From: Stappia sp. TSB10P1A
Lineage (GTDB): Bacteria; Pseudomonadota; Alphaproteobacteria; Rhizobiales; Stappiaceae
Direction of reading: 5' to 3'
DNA: 64,000 bases
Assembly (NCBI RefSeq): GCF_900185725.1
Contig: NZ_FYAU01000003.1
Coordinates: 1 to 64,000, forward strand
Every line of letters begins with the position of its first letter. Within the stretch, counting starts at the first letter, position 1. Shown in pieces: positions 44,169 through 53,817 of this stretch. The position numbers and the translations under genes were made by a program. The notes below the pieces were generated by a model. The model was not told the origin of the DNA. It worked only from the letters and a program-made list of their open reading frames with translations, and ran no database searches.

Positions 44169-45824
44169 ATGGACGCGCAGCGGGAAGTCGAACTGAAGCT
44201 GGAGCTTGCCAAGGCGGATCTGCGCAAGCTGAGGGCCGCGCCGGCCCCGCCCGGCTTCACCGCCGAGCCGGCGACGACCCGCGCCCTGCGCTCGATCTAT
44301 TTCGACACGCCCGGCCATGCCCTGCGCCGGGCGAAGTGGTCGCTCAGGGTGCGCCGGGTCGGGCGCAAATGGGTGCAGACGGTCAAGGCCGGCACCGGCG
44401 TCACCGGCGGCCTGTCGCGCCCGCGCGAGGCCGAGGCGGAGGTCGCCGGCCCCGCCCCCGACCTCACCCTGATCCGCGAGCCGGCGATGCGCGAGGGCCT
44501 GTGGCAGGTGATCGACGGCGAACCGCTCGCCCCCGCCTTCGAGACGGTCATGCGGCGCACCACCCGCGTCTTCCGCCGCGAGGGCGACGAGACCTGCATC
44601 GAAATGGCGCTCGATGCCGGCGAGATCCGCGCCGGCGAGGCGGTCCAGCCGCTGTTCGAGGCCGAGCTGGAGCTGAAATCCGGCGATCCCGCCGCCCTGT
44701 TCGCCCTCGCCGGCAGCCTTCCCGCCCTTGCCGGCGCCCGTTTCTCGCGGCTCAGCAAGGCCGGCCGCGGCTATGCACTGGCCGCCGGCGACGAGACCGG
44801 GACCGCGCCCGTCACCGCCTGCGAGGCCGAGCTGACCCCCTGGACCGGGCTCGCCCCGGCCTTCCGCGCCATTCTCCTGTCCTGCATGGACCAGATCGCC
44901 GGCAATCGCGACGCGGTGCTCGAGCGCGACGACCCGGAAGGGCCGCACCAGTTGCGCGTCGGCCTGCGCCGCTTGCGCAGCGCGCTGAAGGTGCATCAGC
45001 CGCTGATCGATGCCGACGAGCGGCGGGCGCTCGATGCCGCCGCCCGCGATCTCGCGCTCAGCGTCGGCGAATTGCGCGACCTCGACGTGCTGGTGGAGGA
45101 GATCGTCGAGCCGGCGATGGCCGTCGCCCGTCTCGGCCCCGACACCGCGCTTCTGGACGATGCCGGCCTCGCCCGCCGGATCGAGGCGGAGCGCCGCGCG
45201 GTGCGCAAGGCATTGCGCGAGCAGCTCGCCGGCCCCGCCGTCAACGCGCTGCTGTTCCGCCTCGGCGCGCTGGCCCATGGCGCCGGCTGGCGCCAGGAAG
45301 AGCAGGACGCCGGATGGCGCAAAGACAAGAATGGCGCCGGATGGCGCCAGAACGGAAGTGACGCTGACGCGGCGGAGGCGAAGAGCGAGGCGGAGGCGAA
45401 AGCGGAGGCAACCGTCGGTCCCTTCGCCGCCGAGGCGCTGGAGAAGCGCTGGAAAGCCGCCGCCCGCCTCGCCGCGCGCATCGACGAGCTGAGCCTGGAG
45501 GAGCGTCACGACCTGCGCAAGGAGCTGAAGAAGCTGCGCTATGCGGTGGAGTTCTTCCGTTCCGCCTTCCCGGCGCGCAAGGTCAAGCCGTTCCTCGCCC
45601 GCCTCAAGACGCTGCAGGATGTCTTCGGCTATCTCAACGACGTGGTGATGGCCGGCAAGCTCGCCGGGCTGATCGCCGCCGGCGACCGCAAGCCGCCGGT
45701 GGAGACGGCGCTGGCCGCCGGCTTCGTGCTCGGCTGGCACGAGGCGCGCGCCGCCCATGCCTTCGACAATGCCCGCGCCCTGTGGGACGAGACCCGCCGC
45801 GCCCGCCGCTTCTGGCGCGGCTGA
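44169..45824 (+). CDS. CYTH-CHAD domain protein with internal repeat insertion
   Basis: A 551-aa protein. Residues 1-205 form a CYTH (triphosphate tunnel) domain beginning with the ExExK motif REVELKLEL. Residues about 225-551 form a CHAD domain, an all-helical polyphosphate-binding module with repeated conserved histidines and basic helices (GPHQLRVGLRRLRSALKVHQ, RHDLRKELKKLRYAVEFFRS). The pair suggests inorganic polyphosphate or triphosphate metabolism. CHAD is interrupted by three copies of AGWRQ/K-type 9-residue repeats and an Ala/Glu-rich stretch (about 372-420). The ATG at 44169 fits the motif; a GTG at 44115 would extend it. Confidence 0.9.
   Translation: MDAQREVELKLELAKADLRKLRAAPAPPGFTAEPATTRALRSIYFDTPGHALRRAKWSLRVRRVGRKWVQTVKAGTGVTGGLSRPREAEAEVAGPAPDLTLIREPAMREGLWQVIDGEPLAPAFETVMRRTTRVFRREGDETCIEMALDAGEIRAGEAVQPLFEAELELKSGDPAALFALAGSLPALAGARFSRLSKAGRGYALAAGDETGTAPVTACEAELTPWTGLAPAFRAILLSCMDQIAGNRDAVLERDDPEGPHQLRVGLRRLRSALKVHQPLIDADERRALDAAARDLALSVGELRDLDVLVEEIVEPAMAVARLGPDTALLDDAGLARRIEAERRAVRKALREQLAGPAVNALLFRLGALAHGAGWRQEEQDAGWRKDKNGAGWRQNGSDADAAEAKSEAEAKAEATVGPFAAEALEKRWKAAARLAARIDELSLEERHDLRKELKKLRYAVEFFRSAFPARKVKPFLARLKTLQDVFGYLNDVVMAGKLAGLIAAGDRKPPVETALAAGFVLGWHEARAAHAFDNARALWDETRRARRFWRG
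45282..45358. repeat. 27-bp tandem repeats inside the CHAD gene
   Basis: Three in-frame units begin at 45282, 45309 and 45336 (GCCGGCTGGCGCCAG, GCCGGATGGCGCAAA, GCCGGATGGCGCCAG), 27 bp apart, encoding AGWRQEEQD, AGWRKDKNG and AGWRQNG. Confidence 0.88.
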
Positions 45825-45863
45825 CCCGCCGACACCCGCCGGCTGCCGGGTGTTCGATCTCGG

Positions 45864-48800
45864 TTACTCGATCGGCGCGCCCTCTTGCGGCGCCTCTTCC
45901 TGGCGCTGCCGCCGGCCGATGCCGAACGAGCCGAGAAAGCCGGACGGCAGGCCGAAGCCCTGTTCCACCGCCTCCAGCACCTCCTGGTCGTCGACCTTGC
46001 CGTCGAGCACCTTCTGCACGTCGATAGTGGTGTTGCCGCCGGTCGCCCGGCTGATCGCCTCGTTGGCGGCGCCGGTCAGCGCCTCGCGCGGCGAGCGCGC
46101 CTGCTGCACCGACTTGAACAGCCCGCCGCCCAGGCTTTCGAGCTGCTTCAGCGCCGCCTGCGGGTTTTCCAGGATGCCCTTGATGTCGGGATAGATCTGC
46201 GGCCGGTCCCAGGACCCGCGCACGATCACCGGCACGCCGAGCCCCTCCAGCTCGCGCGCCTCGCCCTTGGCCAGCGGCACCGGCGCCCCGCCCTCCAGGC
46301 TCGGCACCACGCGCGGCTCCAGCCGCCAGTCCAGCATCCGCTCGGGCATGTCGACCCGGCCCGTGCCACTCATCCGCACCAGGGGTCCGATCAGCGCCAG
46401 GTCCTCGGTCGCGGCGATGCCCCGGGTGATCGCGAAACTGGCGCCCAGCGCCGAGAAGTCCGTCTTCTGCGTCTCGTTCGAGGCCCAGCCGAGCAGCGTG
46501 TCCACCGTCAGGCCGCGCACCATGCGGGGAATGTTGATGCCGCGGATCGCTCCGTCGGCGAAGTCGAAACGGGCGGTGCCGTCGAGGCCGGAGACCAGTT
46601 CGTACTGGCTGACCCCGCGCGTGCGCACATCGAGCGCACTCGTCACCCGGCCCTCGATCCAGCCAAACCCGGCGATCGCGGTCAGGAACGGCCGGGCGCT
46701 CAGATCGCTCAAGGTGAAGCGTGCCGCCAGTTCCGGCACCTGCTGCGAGCCGTCGATCACCAGCACGCCGCTGCCCTGGCCGCCATAGAGCGCCATCTCG
46801 GCAAGCTCCGCCGACAGCCGTCCGTCCGCCAGCTTGAGGTCCAGCCGGCTCGGCCCGATCTCCAGCGTGTCGCGCACGATCTGCCTGGCCGACAGCGACA
46901 GCTCCGCATCCAGCGCCTTCAGCCCCGACAGGTCGATCGGCACCCGGCTCCACGAGCTTCCTTCCGCCCCCGGCACCCGCGCCTCGCTGCGCCCGCTCCC
47001 GGCATGGTCGGTGGCGGCCCGATAGGGATCGAGCCCCAGCCGGTCGAGCTCGAGCCGCGCCGTCAGCTTCGGCCTTGCGCCGAGGCGCAACTCGCCCTCG
47101 CCGCGCCCGGTCGTGTCGTCGAGCCGGATCTGCGCGCCGGTGAAGCGCAGCCCCTGCTCGCCCGCCGCCAGCCGGCCGGAGAAGGAGAACGGGCCGAGCC
47201 CGCCGCCCGGCGCCAGCGGCGTGCCGAGCCATGCGGCCAGCGCGCGCAAGTCCCGCGTTTCCAGCACCACATTGCCGTCGACCGAGCCGGACGGCGCGAC
47301 GCTGCCCTCATAGCCGATCGCCACCTGCGATCCGGCGAGCCGCAGCGTCAGCGGCGTCGGCATGCCGGCCATCGCCAGCGCCGGCGTCGCCGATCCCTCG
47401 ATGCGGAAGGCATCGCCCCGCCAGGTCAGCCCGCCGCTCACCGACACCGGCGCGTCGAGGCCGGCGAAGTCGATGGCGACCGCCAGGTCCTCGATCCGCC
47501 GCGCCGCCGCATCGTCGCCGATCGGCGAGGGCAGCGACAGGCCGGAAATGCCGCCGCCGGCCAGCGACAGCCGGCCCGAGGCGTCGAGCGATCCGAGCAG
47601 CGCCGCGGTGTCCGCGCCGCGCGCGGCAAAGCGCAGCGATCCGCCCAGCGTGCCGCGCGCCTCCTCGCCGCGTCCGGCCAGCGCCAGCAGCGTCTCCAGC
47701 CGCGCCTCGGCGATCTCCAGCCGGCCGCTCACCTCCGGCTCGCCGGCCAGCGCGACGGTCGCCGTCGAGCGCAGGCTCGCGCCGGCCAGTTGCGCCTCCA
47801 GCGCGCTGATCTCGATGGTCTCCGGGCTTGCCGCCACGTCGGCGCTCAGCCGATAGGCGCCCGGCTCGCGCGGCAGGCTGGTGCCGAAGGCGGCCAGCGT
47901 CGCGCCCAGTTCCTTGCCCTCGGCGGTGATCCGCAGGCGGCTGCGGTCCTGCGGCGCCACCTCGCCGACGACACGGGTCTGCGCGCCCGCCGCACTCAGC
48001 GTCAGGTCGACCGCCGAGGCGCCGCCATTGGCGAGCCGCATCGGCGCCGCCACCGTTCCGGCAAGCTGCATCGCCACGCCGCGAAACCCGAGCCCGCCCT
48101 CCAGCGTCAGCGCGTCGGAGAGCGAGGGCAGGCTCAGCACCAGGTTGAGATCGTCCGCCTCGTGGCGGGTGCCGTCGCGGCGGTCGGAATAGATCAGCCG
48201 GCCGCCAGCGATTTCCAGCCGGTCGACGCCGATGCGCGCCAGCGCCATGCCGTCGCGGGCGATGTCGCCGATGGCCGGCGCCGCGCCCTCCGCCGGCACC
48301 CGCGCCTCGCTGCCCGCCGCCGCCACCGTTGCCGCCCGCGTCTGCGGCGCCGTCTCGCCATTGCTGTCGGCGATCGCCTGCGTCGCCGCGCTCCAGCGGT
48401 CGGCCGGGAAGCCGCCCGAATTGCCGCCCGAACGGCTGCCCGACGTGCTGGCGCCGGTATCGTTCGTCGCCACCGCCGCCGCCGCCAGCGGCCTGTCGGC
48501 AGCCCAGTTCGGCCGTCCCGCCTCGTCGATCTCGATGCTGACCACCGGCGCGTCGAGCCGCACATGGGTCAGGCGGATGTCGCCGCCGAACAGGCCCTGC
48601 CAGGCGAGGCCGAAATCCACCGTGCCGGCGCGCAGGATCTCCCCCGCCCCGCCGGCGGCGATGCCGACATTCTCCGCGCTCATCCGGAAGCCGGGCAGCA
48701 AGGACAGGCCGACCGGCCCGTCGAGGCGCAGCCGCCAGCCGGTCCGCTCCTCGATCTGGCTCACCAGTTCGTCGCGGATCGCATCCTTGGGTAGGAGCAG

Positions 48801-48869
48801 CGGCACCACGAAGGCGGTGGCCAGCAGGAGGAAGAGCAGGCTGCCAAGGCCCGCGAGCGCGCGTTTCAA
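45864..48869 (-). CDS. AsmA family protein
   Basis: A 1001-aa inner-membrane-anchored, mostly periplasmic protein of the AsmA/TamB-like (bridge-type) group. One N-terminal helix (ALAGLGSLLFLLLATAFVVP) is followed by the AsmA opening GWRLRLDGPVGLSLLPGFRM and a long repetitive beta-strand region. The C-terminal AsmA_2-type segment includes GWIEGRVTSALDVRTRGVSQ and GTGRVDMPERMLDWRLEPRV. Such proteins are thought to move phospholipids toward the outer membrane. A Ser/Ala-rich insertion (about 125-205) is low complexity. It is convergent with the CHAD gene. Confidence 0.92.
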   Translation of the reverse strand: MKRALAGLGSLLFLLLATAFVVPLLLPKDAIRDELVSQIEERTGWRLRLDGPVGLSLLPGFRMSAENVGIAAGGAGEILRAGTVDFGLAWQGLFGGDIRLTHVRLDAPVVSIEIDEAGRPNWAADRPLAAAAVATNDTGASTSGSRSGGNSGGFPADRWSAATQAIADSNGETAPQTRAATVAAAGSEARVPAEGAAPAIGDIARDGMALARIGVDRLEIAGGRLIYSDRRDGTRHEADDLNLVLSLPSLSDALTLEGGLGFRGVAMQLAGTVAAPMRLANGGASAVDLTLSAAGAQTRVVGEVAPQDRSRLRITAEGKELGATLAAFGTSLPREPGAYRLSADVAASPETIEISALEAQLAGASLRSTATVALAGEPEVSGRLEIAEARLETLLALAGRGEEARGTLGGSLRFAARGADTAALLGSLDASGRLSLAGGGISGLSLPSPIGDDAAARRIEDLAVAIDFAGLDAPVSVSGGLTWRGDAFRIEGSATPALAMAGMPTPLTLRLAGSQVAIGYEGSVAPSGSVDGNVVLETRDLRALAAWLGTPLAPGGGLGPFSFSGRLAAGEQGLRFTGAQIRLDDTTGRGEGELRLGARPKLTARLELDRLGLDPYRAATDHAGSGRSEARVPGAEGSSWSRVPIDLSGLKALDAELSLSARQIVRDTLEIGPSRLDLKLADGRLSAELAEMALYGGQGSGVLVIDGSQQVPELAARFTLSDLSARPFLTAIAGFGWIEGRVTSALDVRTRGVSQYELVSGLDGTARFDFADGAIRGINIPRMVRGLTVDTLLGWASNETQKTDFSALGASFAITRGIAATEDLALIGPLVRMSGTGRVDMPERMLDWRLEPRVVPSLEGGAPVPLAKGEARELEGLGVPVIVRGSWDRPQIYPDIKGILENPQAALKQLESLGGGLFKSVQQARSPREALTGAANEAISRATGGNTTIDVQKVLDGKVDDQEVLEAVEQGFGLPSGFLGSFGIGRRQRQEEAPQEGAPIE

Positions 48870-49049
48870 ACCAGGTCTCCCGATGGACGAATCAGCGCCA
48901 GTCTACGCCAAAGCGTGTCGACAGAATGGCGCGATCGCCCGCGCGGCAAAGGGTTCGCCGCGGCGGCTGCGGGCCGGGACCAGTGCGGCATGGACATTTT
49001 CCGCCGGATTGCCGATGCTGGCCCGGTTGCGGACGGCACCGGAGGGGAT

Positions 49050-49538
49050 ATGTTTTCGGCTTTGAAGCGGTTTCTGCGCGGCGCGGTGACGGGCGAAAGC
49101 GGCGAGCTCGTCTTCGCCGAGGACGACCACCGCCTCGCGGCGGCAGCCTTGCTCGTGCATGTGATTTCCGTCGACGGCGTCGTCGACGACGCGGAGCGGA
49201 CGGCGCTGACCGAGGTGCTGCGCGCCAATTACCAGTTGACCCCCGAGATGACCGGCGACCTGATCAAGGCCGCGACCCGGCGCGACAACGAGGCGGTCGA
49301 CCTCTACGGCTTCACCTCGGTGCTCAAGCGCAGCCTCGACCTGGAGGGGCGGCTGAAGATCATCGAGATGATGTGGGAGCTGGTCTATGCCGACGGCGTC
49401 GTCCACGAATTCGAGGACAACACGATCTGGCGCGTCGCCGAACTGCTCGGCATTTCCTCGCGCGACCGGCTGGCCCTGCGCCGCAAGGTCGCCGGCGATG
49501 CCCCCACCGGCTCCGGCGAGGGGGCCGACGATGCCTGA
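49050..49538 (+). CDS. TerB-like (DUF533/tellurite-resistance fold) protein
   Basis: A 162-aa helical TerB-family protein. Characteristic segments are LAAAALLVHVISVDGVVDDA, the following ERTALTEVLRANYQL, and WELVYADGVVHEFEDNTIWR, which carry the paired acidic D-G-V-x-x-E/D motifs thought to bind metal. The ATG at 49050 has a GGAGGGGAT site; an ATG at 48990 would add 20 residues without family similarity. The role in most bacteria is unknown despite the tellurite name. It lies 48 nt before the amidotransferase gene. Confidence 0.88.
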   Translation: MFSALKRFLRGAVTGESGELVFAEDDHRLAAAALLVHVISVDGVVDDAERTALTEVLRANYQLTPEMTGDLIKAATRRDNEAVDLYGFTSVLKRSLDLEGRLKIIEMMWELVYADGVVHEFEDNTIWRVAELLGISSRDRLALRRKVAGDAPTGSGEGADDA

Positions 49539-49586
49539 CCGGCTGCCCTCTCGACGCCCTGCCGCATTGCGATATAAACTGGCGAC

Positions 49587-50357
49587 ATGATCCCCGATCC
49601 CAAAGAGCCGGCCGAACGACCGAAGGTGCTCGTCGTCCTGCATCAGGAGACGTCGACGCCCGGCCGTGTCGGGCAGGAGCTGCTGCGCCGCGGCTTTGCC
49701 CTCGACATCCGCCGGCCGCGCTTCGGCGACCTCCTGCCGCAGACCCTCGCCGGCCATGCCGGCGTCGTCGTCTTCGGCGGGCCGATGAGCGCCAACGACA
49801 CCGACGCCTTCATCGCCCGCGAGACCGACTGGCTCGACGTGCCGCTGCGCGAGGAAAAGCCGTTCCTCGGCATCTGCCTCGGCGCCCAGATGCTGGCGCG
49901 CAATCTCGGCGCCCGCGTCTACGGCCATGACGACGGGCTCGTCGAGATCGGCTATTACGACCTGGAAGCGACCGAGGCCGGCCGCCGGCTGATGCCGAAA
50001 TGGCCGGGCAAGGTCTATCAGTGGCACCGCGAGGGCTTCGACCTGCCGGCCGGCGCCGAGCTGCTCGCCACCGGCGACACCTATCCCAACCAGGCGATCC
50101 GCGTCGGCCCCTGCGCCTATGGCATCCAGTTCCATCCCGAGCTGACCTATCAGATGATGGTGCGCTGGACGACGCGCGGCGCCCCGCGCATGGCCCTGCC
50201 CGGCGCCCGCAACCGGCGCGACCATTTCGCCGGCCGCTTCGCCTTCGATCCGGCGGTAAAGGCCTGGCTCGACGCCTTTCTCGACCGCTGGATCGGCCGC
50301 GCCGACACCTGCACGTCCGCCCAGAGTGCCCCCCAGATGACCCAGGCGGCCGAGTAG
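49587..50357 (+). CDS. Class I glutamine amidotransferase (GuaA-like domain)
   Basis: A 256-aa stand-alone amidotransferase domain. The nucleophile Cys97 lies in FLGICLGAQMLAR and the His183/Glu185 pair in GIQFHPELTYQ, completing the triad. It resembles the GMP-synthase-like free amidotransferases that hydrolyse glutamine or gamma-glutamyl compounds. Its C-terminal 60 residues (GARNRRDHFAGRFAFDPAVK) are family-typical. It lies 78 nt upstream of the asparagine synthase gene, which has its own amidotransferase domain, so the two act separately. Confidence 0.9.
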   Translation: MIPDPKEPAERPKVLVVLHQETSTPGRVGQELLRRGFALDIRRPRFGDLLPQTLAGHAGVVVFGGPMSANDTDAFIARETDWLDVPLREEKPFLGICLGAQMLARNLGARVYGHDDGLVEIGYYDLEATEAGRRLMPKWPGKVYQWHREGFDLPAGAELLATGDTYPNQAIRVGPCAYGIQFHPELTYQMMVRWTTRGAPRMALPGARNRRDHFAGRFAFDPAVKAWLDAFLDRWIGRADTCTSAQSAPQMTQAAE

Positions 50358-50435
50358 GGCGGCCGGCCCGCCGCTCGCTCGTTGCTGTCTTCGCCCCGTC
50401 TCGCCTTTATCGCTGTCTCGCTGGAGCGCCTTCCG

Positions 50436-52391
50436 ATGTGCGGAATTGCCGGCATCTATGCCCCTCTCGGCTCGCCCGCCCTCGCGCCATCGGCGCTTGC
50501 CGCCATGGGCGAGGCGATCCGCCATCGCGGCCCCGACGCCGGCGACATCTGGCGCGACATGGACGCCGGCATCGGCCTCGTCCATCGCCGCCTGTCGATC
50601 CTCGACCTCAGCCCGGCCGGCGCCCAGCCGATGCATTCGCCCTGCGGCCGCTACGTCATCTCCTACAATGGCGAGATCTACAATTACCTCGAGTTGCGCC
50701 GCGAATTGGAGGAGGCCGGCCTTGCGCCCGACTGGCGCGGCCATTCCGACACCGAGGTGCTGCTCGCCGGCATCCGCGCATGGGGCCTTGCCGAGACCCT
50801 GAAGCGCACCGCCGGCATGTTCGCCATCGCCCTGTGGGACCGCGAGCGCCGGGTGCTGTCGCTTTCCCGCGACCGTTTCGGCGAGAAGCCGCTGCATGTC
50901 GGCCTGTTCGGCGGCGAGATCGCCTTCGCCTCGGAGATCAAGGCGCTGCGCACCCATCCCGCCTGGACCGGCGAGATCGACCGCCAGGCCATCGCCCTGT
51001 GCCTGCGCCACGGCTATATCCCCGCCCCGCGCACCGCCTTCACCCAGGCGGTGAAGATCGCGCCCGGCACCATCGTCGAGATCGACGCGGGCGCGCTCGC
51101 CCCCGATAGCTGGCGCGTCATCCCCTGGTGGGACACGCTGGAAGAGGCGCGCATCGCCCGCCGCAACCGCTTTTCGGGGAGCGATGCGGAGGCCGTCGAC
51201 CAACTCGACGAGTTGCTGCGCGCCTCCGTCGCCCGGCAGATGATTTCCGACGTGCCGCTCGGCGCCTTCCTGTCGGGCGGCATCGATTCCTCCACCATCG
51301 CCGCGATGATGCAGTCGCTGAGCGCCGTGCCGGTCGAGACCTTCTCCCTCGGCTTCCACGACAAGGCGACCAACGAGGCGGAGTTCGCCCGCGCCGTCGC
51401 GAACCATCTCGGCACCCGCCACAACGAGATCTATCTCACCGGCGAGGAGGCGCGCGACCTCGTCGAGAAGATGCCGGACGTCTACGACGAGCCCTTCACC
51501 GACCAGTCGCAACTGCCGACCTACATGGTCGCCCGCTTCGCCCGCAGCCGGGTCACCGTCAGCCTGTCGGGCGATGCCGCCGACGAGTTGTTTGCCGGCT
51601 ACGGACGTTACCATTCCATCGACCGGCAGTGGCAGGGCACCCTGTCCGCGCGCATCGGTCGCGCCGCCCGCCGCGCCTATGTCTCGGCCCAGCTTGCCGG
51701 CCTCGTCGCCCCGGCCGAGCGGCTCGGCCTGTCGCGGATCGGGCGCAGGAGCCCGGCCGGCCTGCGCCTGCGGCTGGAGGAAAAGCTCGCCGGCCTCACC
51801 GCCCGTTCGGCGGTCGCCGCCTATGAGCGCAAGTTCACGCTGATGGACACCGCCCACCGGCTGGTGCCCGGCAGCACACGCGAAACCCATCCGCTCGCCG
51901 ACACGGTGGCGCAGGAAACCGGCTGGAGCGTTCTGGAACAGGCGAGCCTGCTCGACCTCGTCCACTACCTGCCCGACGACATCCTGGTGAAGGTCGACCG
52001 CGCGGCGATGGCGCATGCGCTGGAAACCCGCGTGCCCTTCCTCGATCCCGCCGTGGTCCGCTTTGCGCTGTCGCTGCCCGACCGGGTGCGGCTGATGGGC
52101 GGCCAGCGCAAGGGCGTGGTCAGGCAGGTGCTCGGCCGCTATGTCCCCGCCGCCCTGTGGGACCGGCCGAAGCGCGGCTTCGGCATTCCGAGCGCCGACT
52201 GGCTCAAGGGCCCGCTGCGCCCGCTCGCCGAGGACATGTTCTCGCCCGCGCAGATCGCCCGCCTCGGCCTGCTCGACGAGGAGCTGGTGCGCCTGTTCTG
52301 GGACGATTTCCTGGCCGGTGACCGCCGCCGCGCCAACATGGTCTGGGCGATGTTCGTGGTGCAGTTCACCCTCTCGCGCCACACGCGCTGA
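50436..52391 (+). CDS. asnB: Asparagine synthase (glutamine-hydrolysing)
   Basis: A 651-aa AsnB-type enzyme. Cys2 (MCGIAGIYAP) is the N-terminal nucleophile of the Ntn amidotransferase domain, with RHRGPDAGD and SYNGEIYNYLELR. The synthetase domain has the PP-loop FLSGGIDSST (280-286). The ATG at 50436 is fixed by the Cys2 requirement. Its length and KRGFGIPSADWLKGPLR C-terminus match the group often found in exopolysaccharide loci, where the acceptor may be a sugar or peptide rather than aspartate. Housekeeping asparagine synthesis remains the default call. Confidence 0.88.
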   Translation: MCGIAGIYAPLGSPALAPSALAAMGEAIRHRGPDAGDIWRDMDAGIGLVHRRLSILDLSPAGAQPMHSPCGRYVISYNGEIYNYLELRRELEEAGLAPDWRGHSDTEVLLAGIRAWGLAETLKRTAGMFAIALWDRERRVLSLSRDRFGEKPLHVGLFGGEIAFASEIKALRTHPAWTGEIDRQAIALCLRHGYIPAPRTAFTQAVKIAPGTIVEIDAGALAPDSWRVIPWWDTLEEARIARRNRFSGSDAEAVDQLDELLRASVARQMISDVPLGAFLSGGIDSSTIAAMMQSLSAVPVETFSLGFHDKATNEAEFARAVANHLGTRHNEIYLTGEEARDLVEKMPDVYDEPFTDQSQLPTYMVARFARSRVTVSLSGDAADELFAGYGRYHSIDRQWQGTLSARIGRAARRAYVSAQLAGLVAPAERLGLSRIGRRSPAGLRLRLEEKLAGLTARSAVAAYERKFTLMDTAHRLVPGSTRETHPLADTVAQETGWSVLEQASLLDLVHYLPDDILVKVDRAAMAHALETRVPFLDPAVVRFALSLPDRVRLMGGQRKGVVRQVLGRYVPAALWDRPKRGFGIPSADWLKGPLRPLAEDMFSPAQIARLGLLDEELVRLFWDDFLAGDRRRANMVWAMFVVQFTLSRHTR

Positions 52392-52423
52392 GGGCACCTC
52401 TGGGTCGGCTCGGCGCTGCGCTT

Positions 52424-53785
52424 GGCCGGGACGACCTCCGAGGAGGAGGCCCGACCTCGCATCCCCTCGGCCGTCACACCGGGCAAGCGTAAGCGCGACC
52501 CGGTGCCCATTGGCTGCCAGAGCAGTGGCAACAGCGCGCGGGCAATGCCCCCGCGCGCCCTTCTCCCCCCTTGAGGGGGAGATGTCGGCGCAGCCGACAG
52601 GGGGGGGGGAGCCACAACCGCGACGGAGCGCGCCCCACCACCGCCGGGGCTCCCCGGTCCCGGATCTTCGGCCTTCGGCCTCGTCCGGGAAGACGCCAGG
52701 AGAGGGTGGAGCGACGAGCGCAGCCGCGAGTTGCAACAAGCGCCCTCCGCCTCACACCGGCTGAGGATACCAATGGTTCCCGGCTCTGCGCTGGCGCGCG
52801 GCCGGGATGACGTCCTGAGAGAGGTGGCACGGCTTCGCATCCCCTCGGCCGTCACCCCGGCCAAGGCGACGCCGCGCGCCGGGGCCTATTGGCTTCCAGA
52901 GCGGCAGCAACAACGCGCAGGCGTGACAGCCGCGAGTGTCGCCCGCCCGTCCTCGCACGACCCTCGCGGTTCGTCATCCCGGGCAAGCGAAGCGCGACCC
53001 GGGACCGGCGAGCCGGGGGCCTGACGACGGCACTCCCGAAAGGCCCCACCACCGCCGTGCCTCCCCGGTCCCGGATCTTCGGCCTACGGCCTCGTCCGGG
53101 AAGACGCAAGGAGAGGGTGGAGCGACGAGCGCAGCCGCGAGTTGCAACAAGCGCCCTCCGCCTCACACCTGCCGAGGGCGCCAATGGTTCCCGGCTCTGC
53201 GCTGGCGCGCGGCCGGGATGACGTCCTGAGAGAGGAGGCCCGACCTCGCATCCCCTCGACCGTCACACCGGGCAAGCGAAGCGCGACCCGGTGCCCATTG
53301 GCTGCCAGAGCAGTGGCAACAGCGCGCGGGCAATGCCCCCGCGCGCCCTTCTCCCCCCTTGAGGGGGAGATGTCGGCGCAGCCGACAGAGGGGGGTGAGC
53401 CACAACCGCGACGGAGCGCGCCCCACCACCGCCGGGGCTCCCCGGTCCCGGATCTTCGGCCTACGGCCTCGTCCGGGAAGACGCAAGGAGAGGGTGGAGC
53501 GACGAGCGCAGCCGCGAGTTGCAACAAGCGCCCTCCGCCTCTCACCCGCTGAGGGTGCCAATGGATCCCGGCTCTGCGCTGGCGCGCGGCCGGGACGACC
53601 TCCGAGGAGGAGGCCCGCCCTCGCACCGCCCTCGCGGTTCGTCATCCCGGGCAAGCGAAGCGCGACCCGGGACCGGCGAGCCGGGGGCCTGACGACGGCA
53701 CTCCCGAAAGGCCCCACCACCGCCGGGGCTCCCCGGTCCCGGATCTTCGGCCTACGGCCTCGTCCGGGAAGACGCAAGGAGAGGC
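52424..53785. repeat. Mosaic of nested intergenic repeats
   Basis: No gene is supported in 52392-53817; it is built of repeated modules. A 377-bp unit occurs at 52424-52800 and 53211-53588. Within it, module 1 (GGTCCCGGATCTTCGGCCT core at 52656, 53067, 53444, 53735) occurs four times, the last truncated. Module 2 (GTCACACCGGGCAAGCG, starting 52472 and 53261, with a diverged copy near 52849) occurs three times. Module 3 (CCCTCGCGGTTCGTCATCCC) occurs at 52961 and 53629. Several modules contain hairpins such as CTCCCCC-TTGA-GGGGGAG. The arrangement recalls Rhizobium RIME-type mosaic elements. Apparent open frames follow the repeat units and are not genes. Confidence 0.9.
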
Positions 53786-53817
53786 ATTCGCGTACAAGCC
53801 TCAGCGGAAAAACCCCC

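Noticed and set aside
45885-48794. Open frame of about 970 codons on the plus strand opposite AsmA
   Set aside because: Arg/Gln/His-rich antisense shadow with no recognisable domain, whereas the minus strand encodes a complete AsmA protein.
52571-53626. Short plus- and minus-strand open frames in the repeat block
   Set aside because: Their translations repeat with the DNA modules and contain no protein-like features; the region is noncoding repeat.
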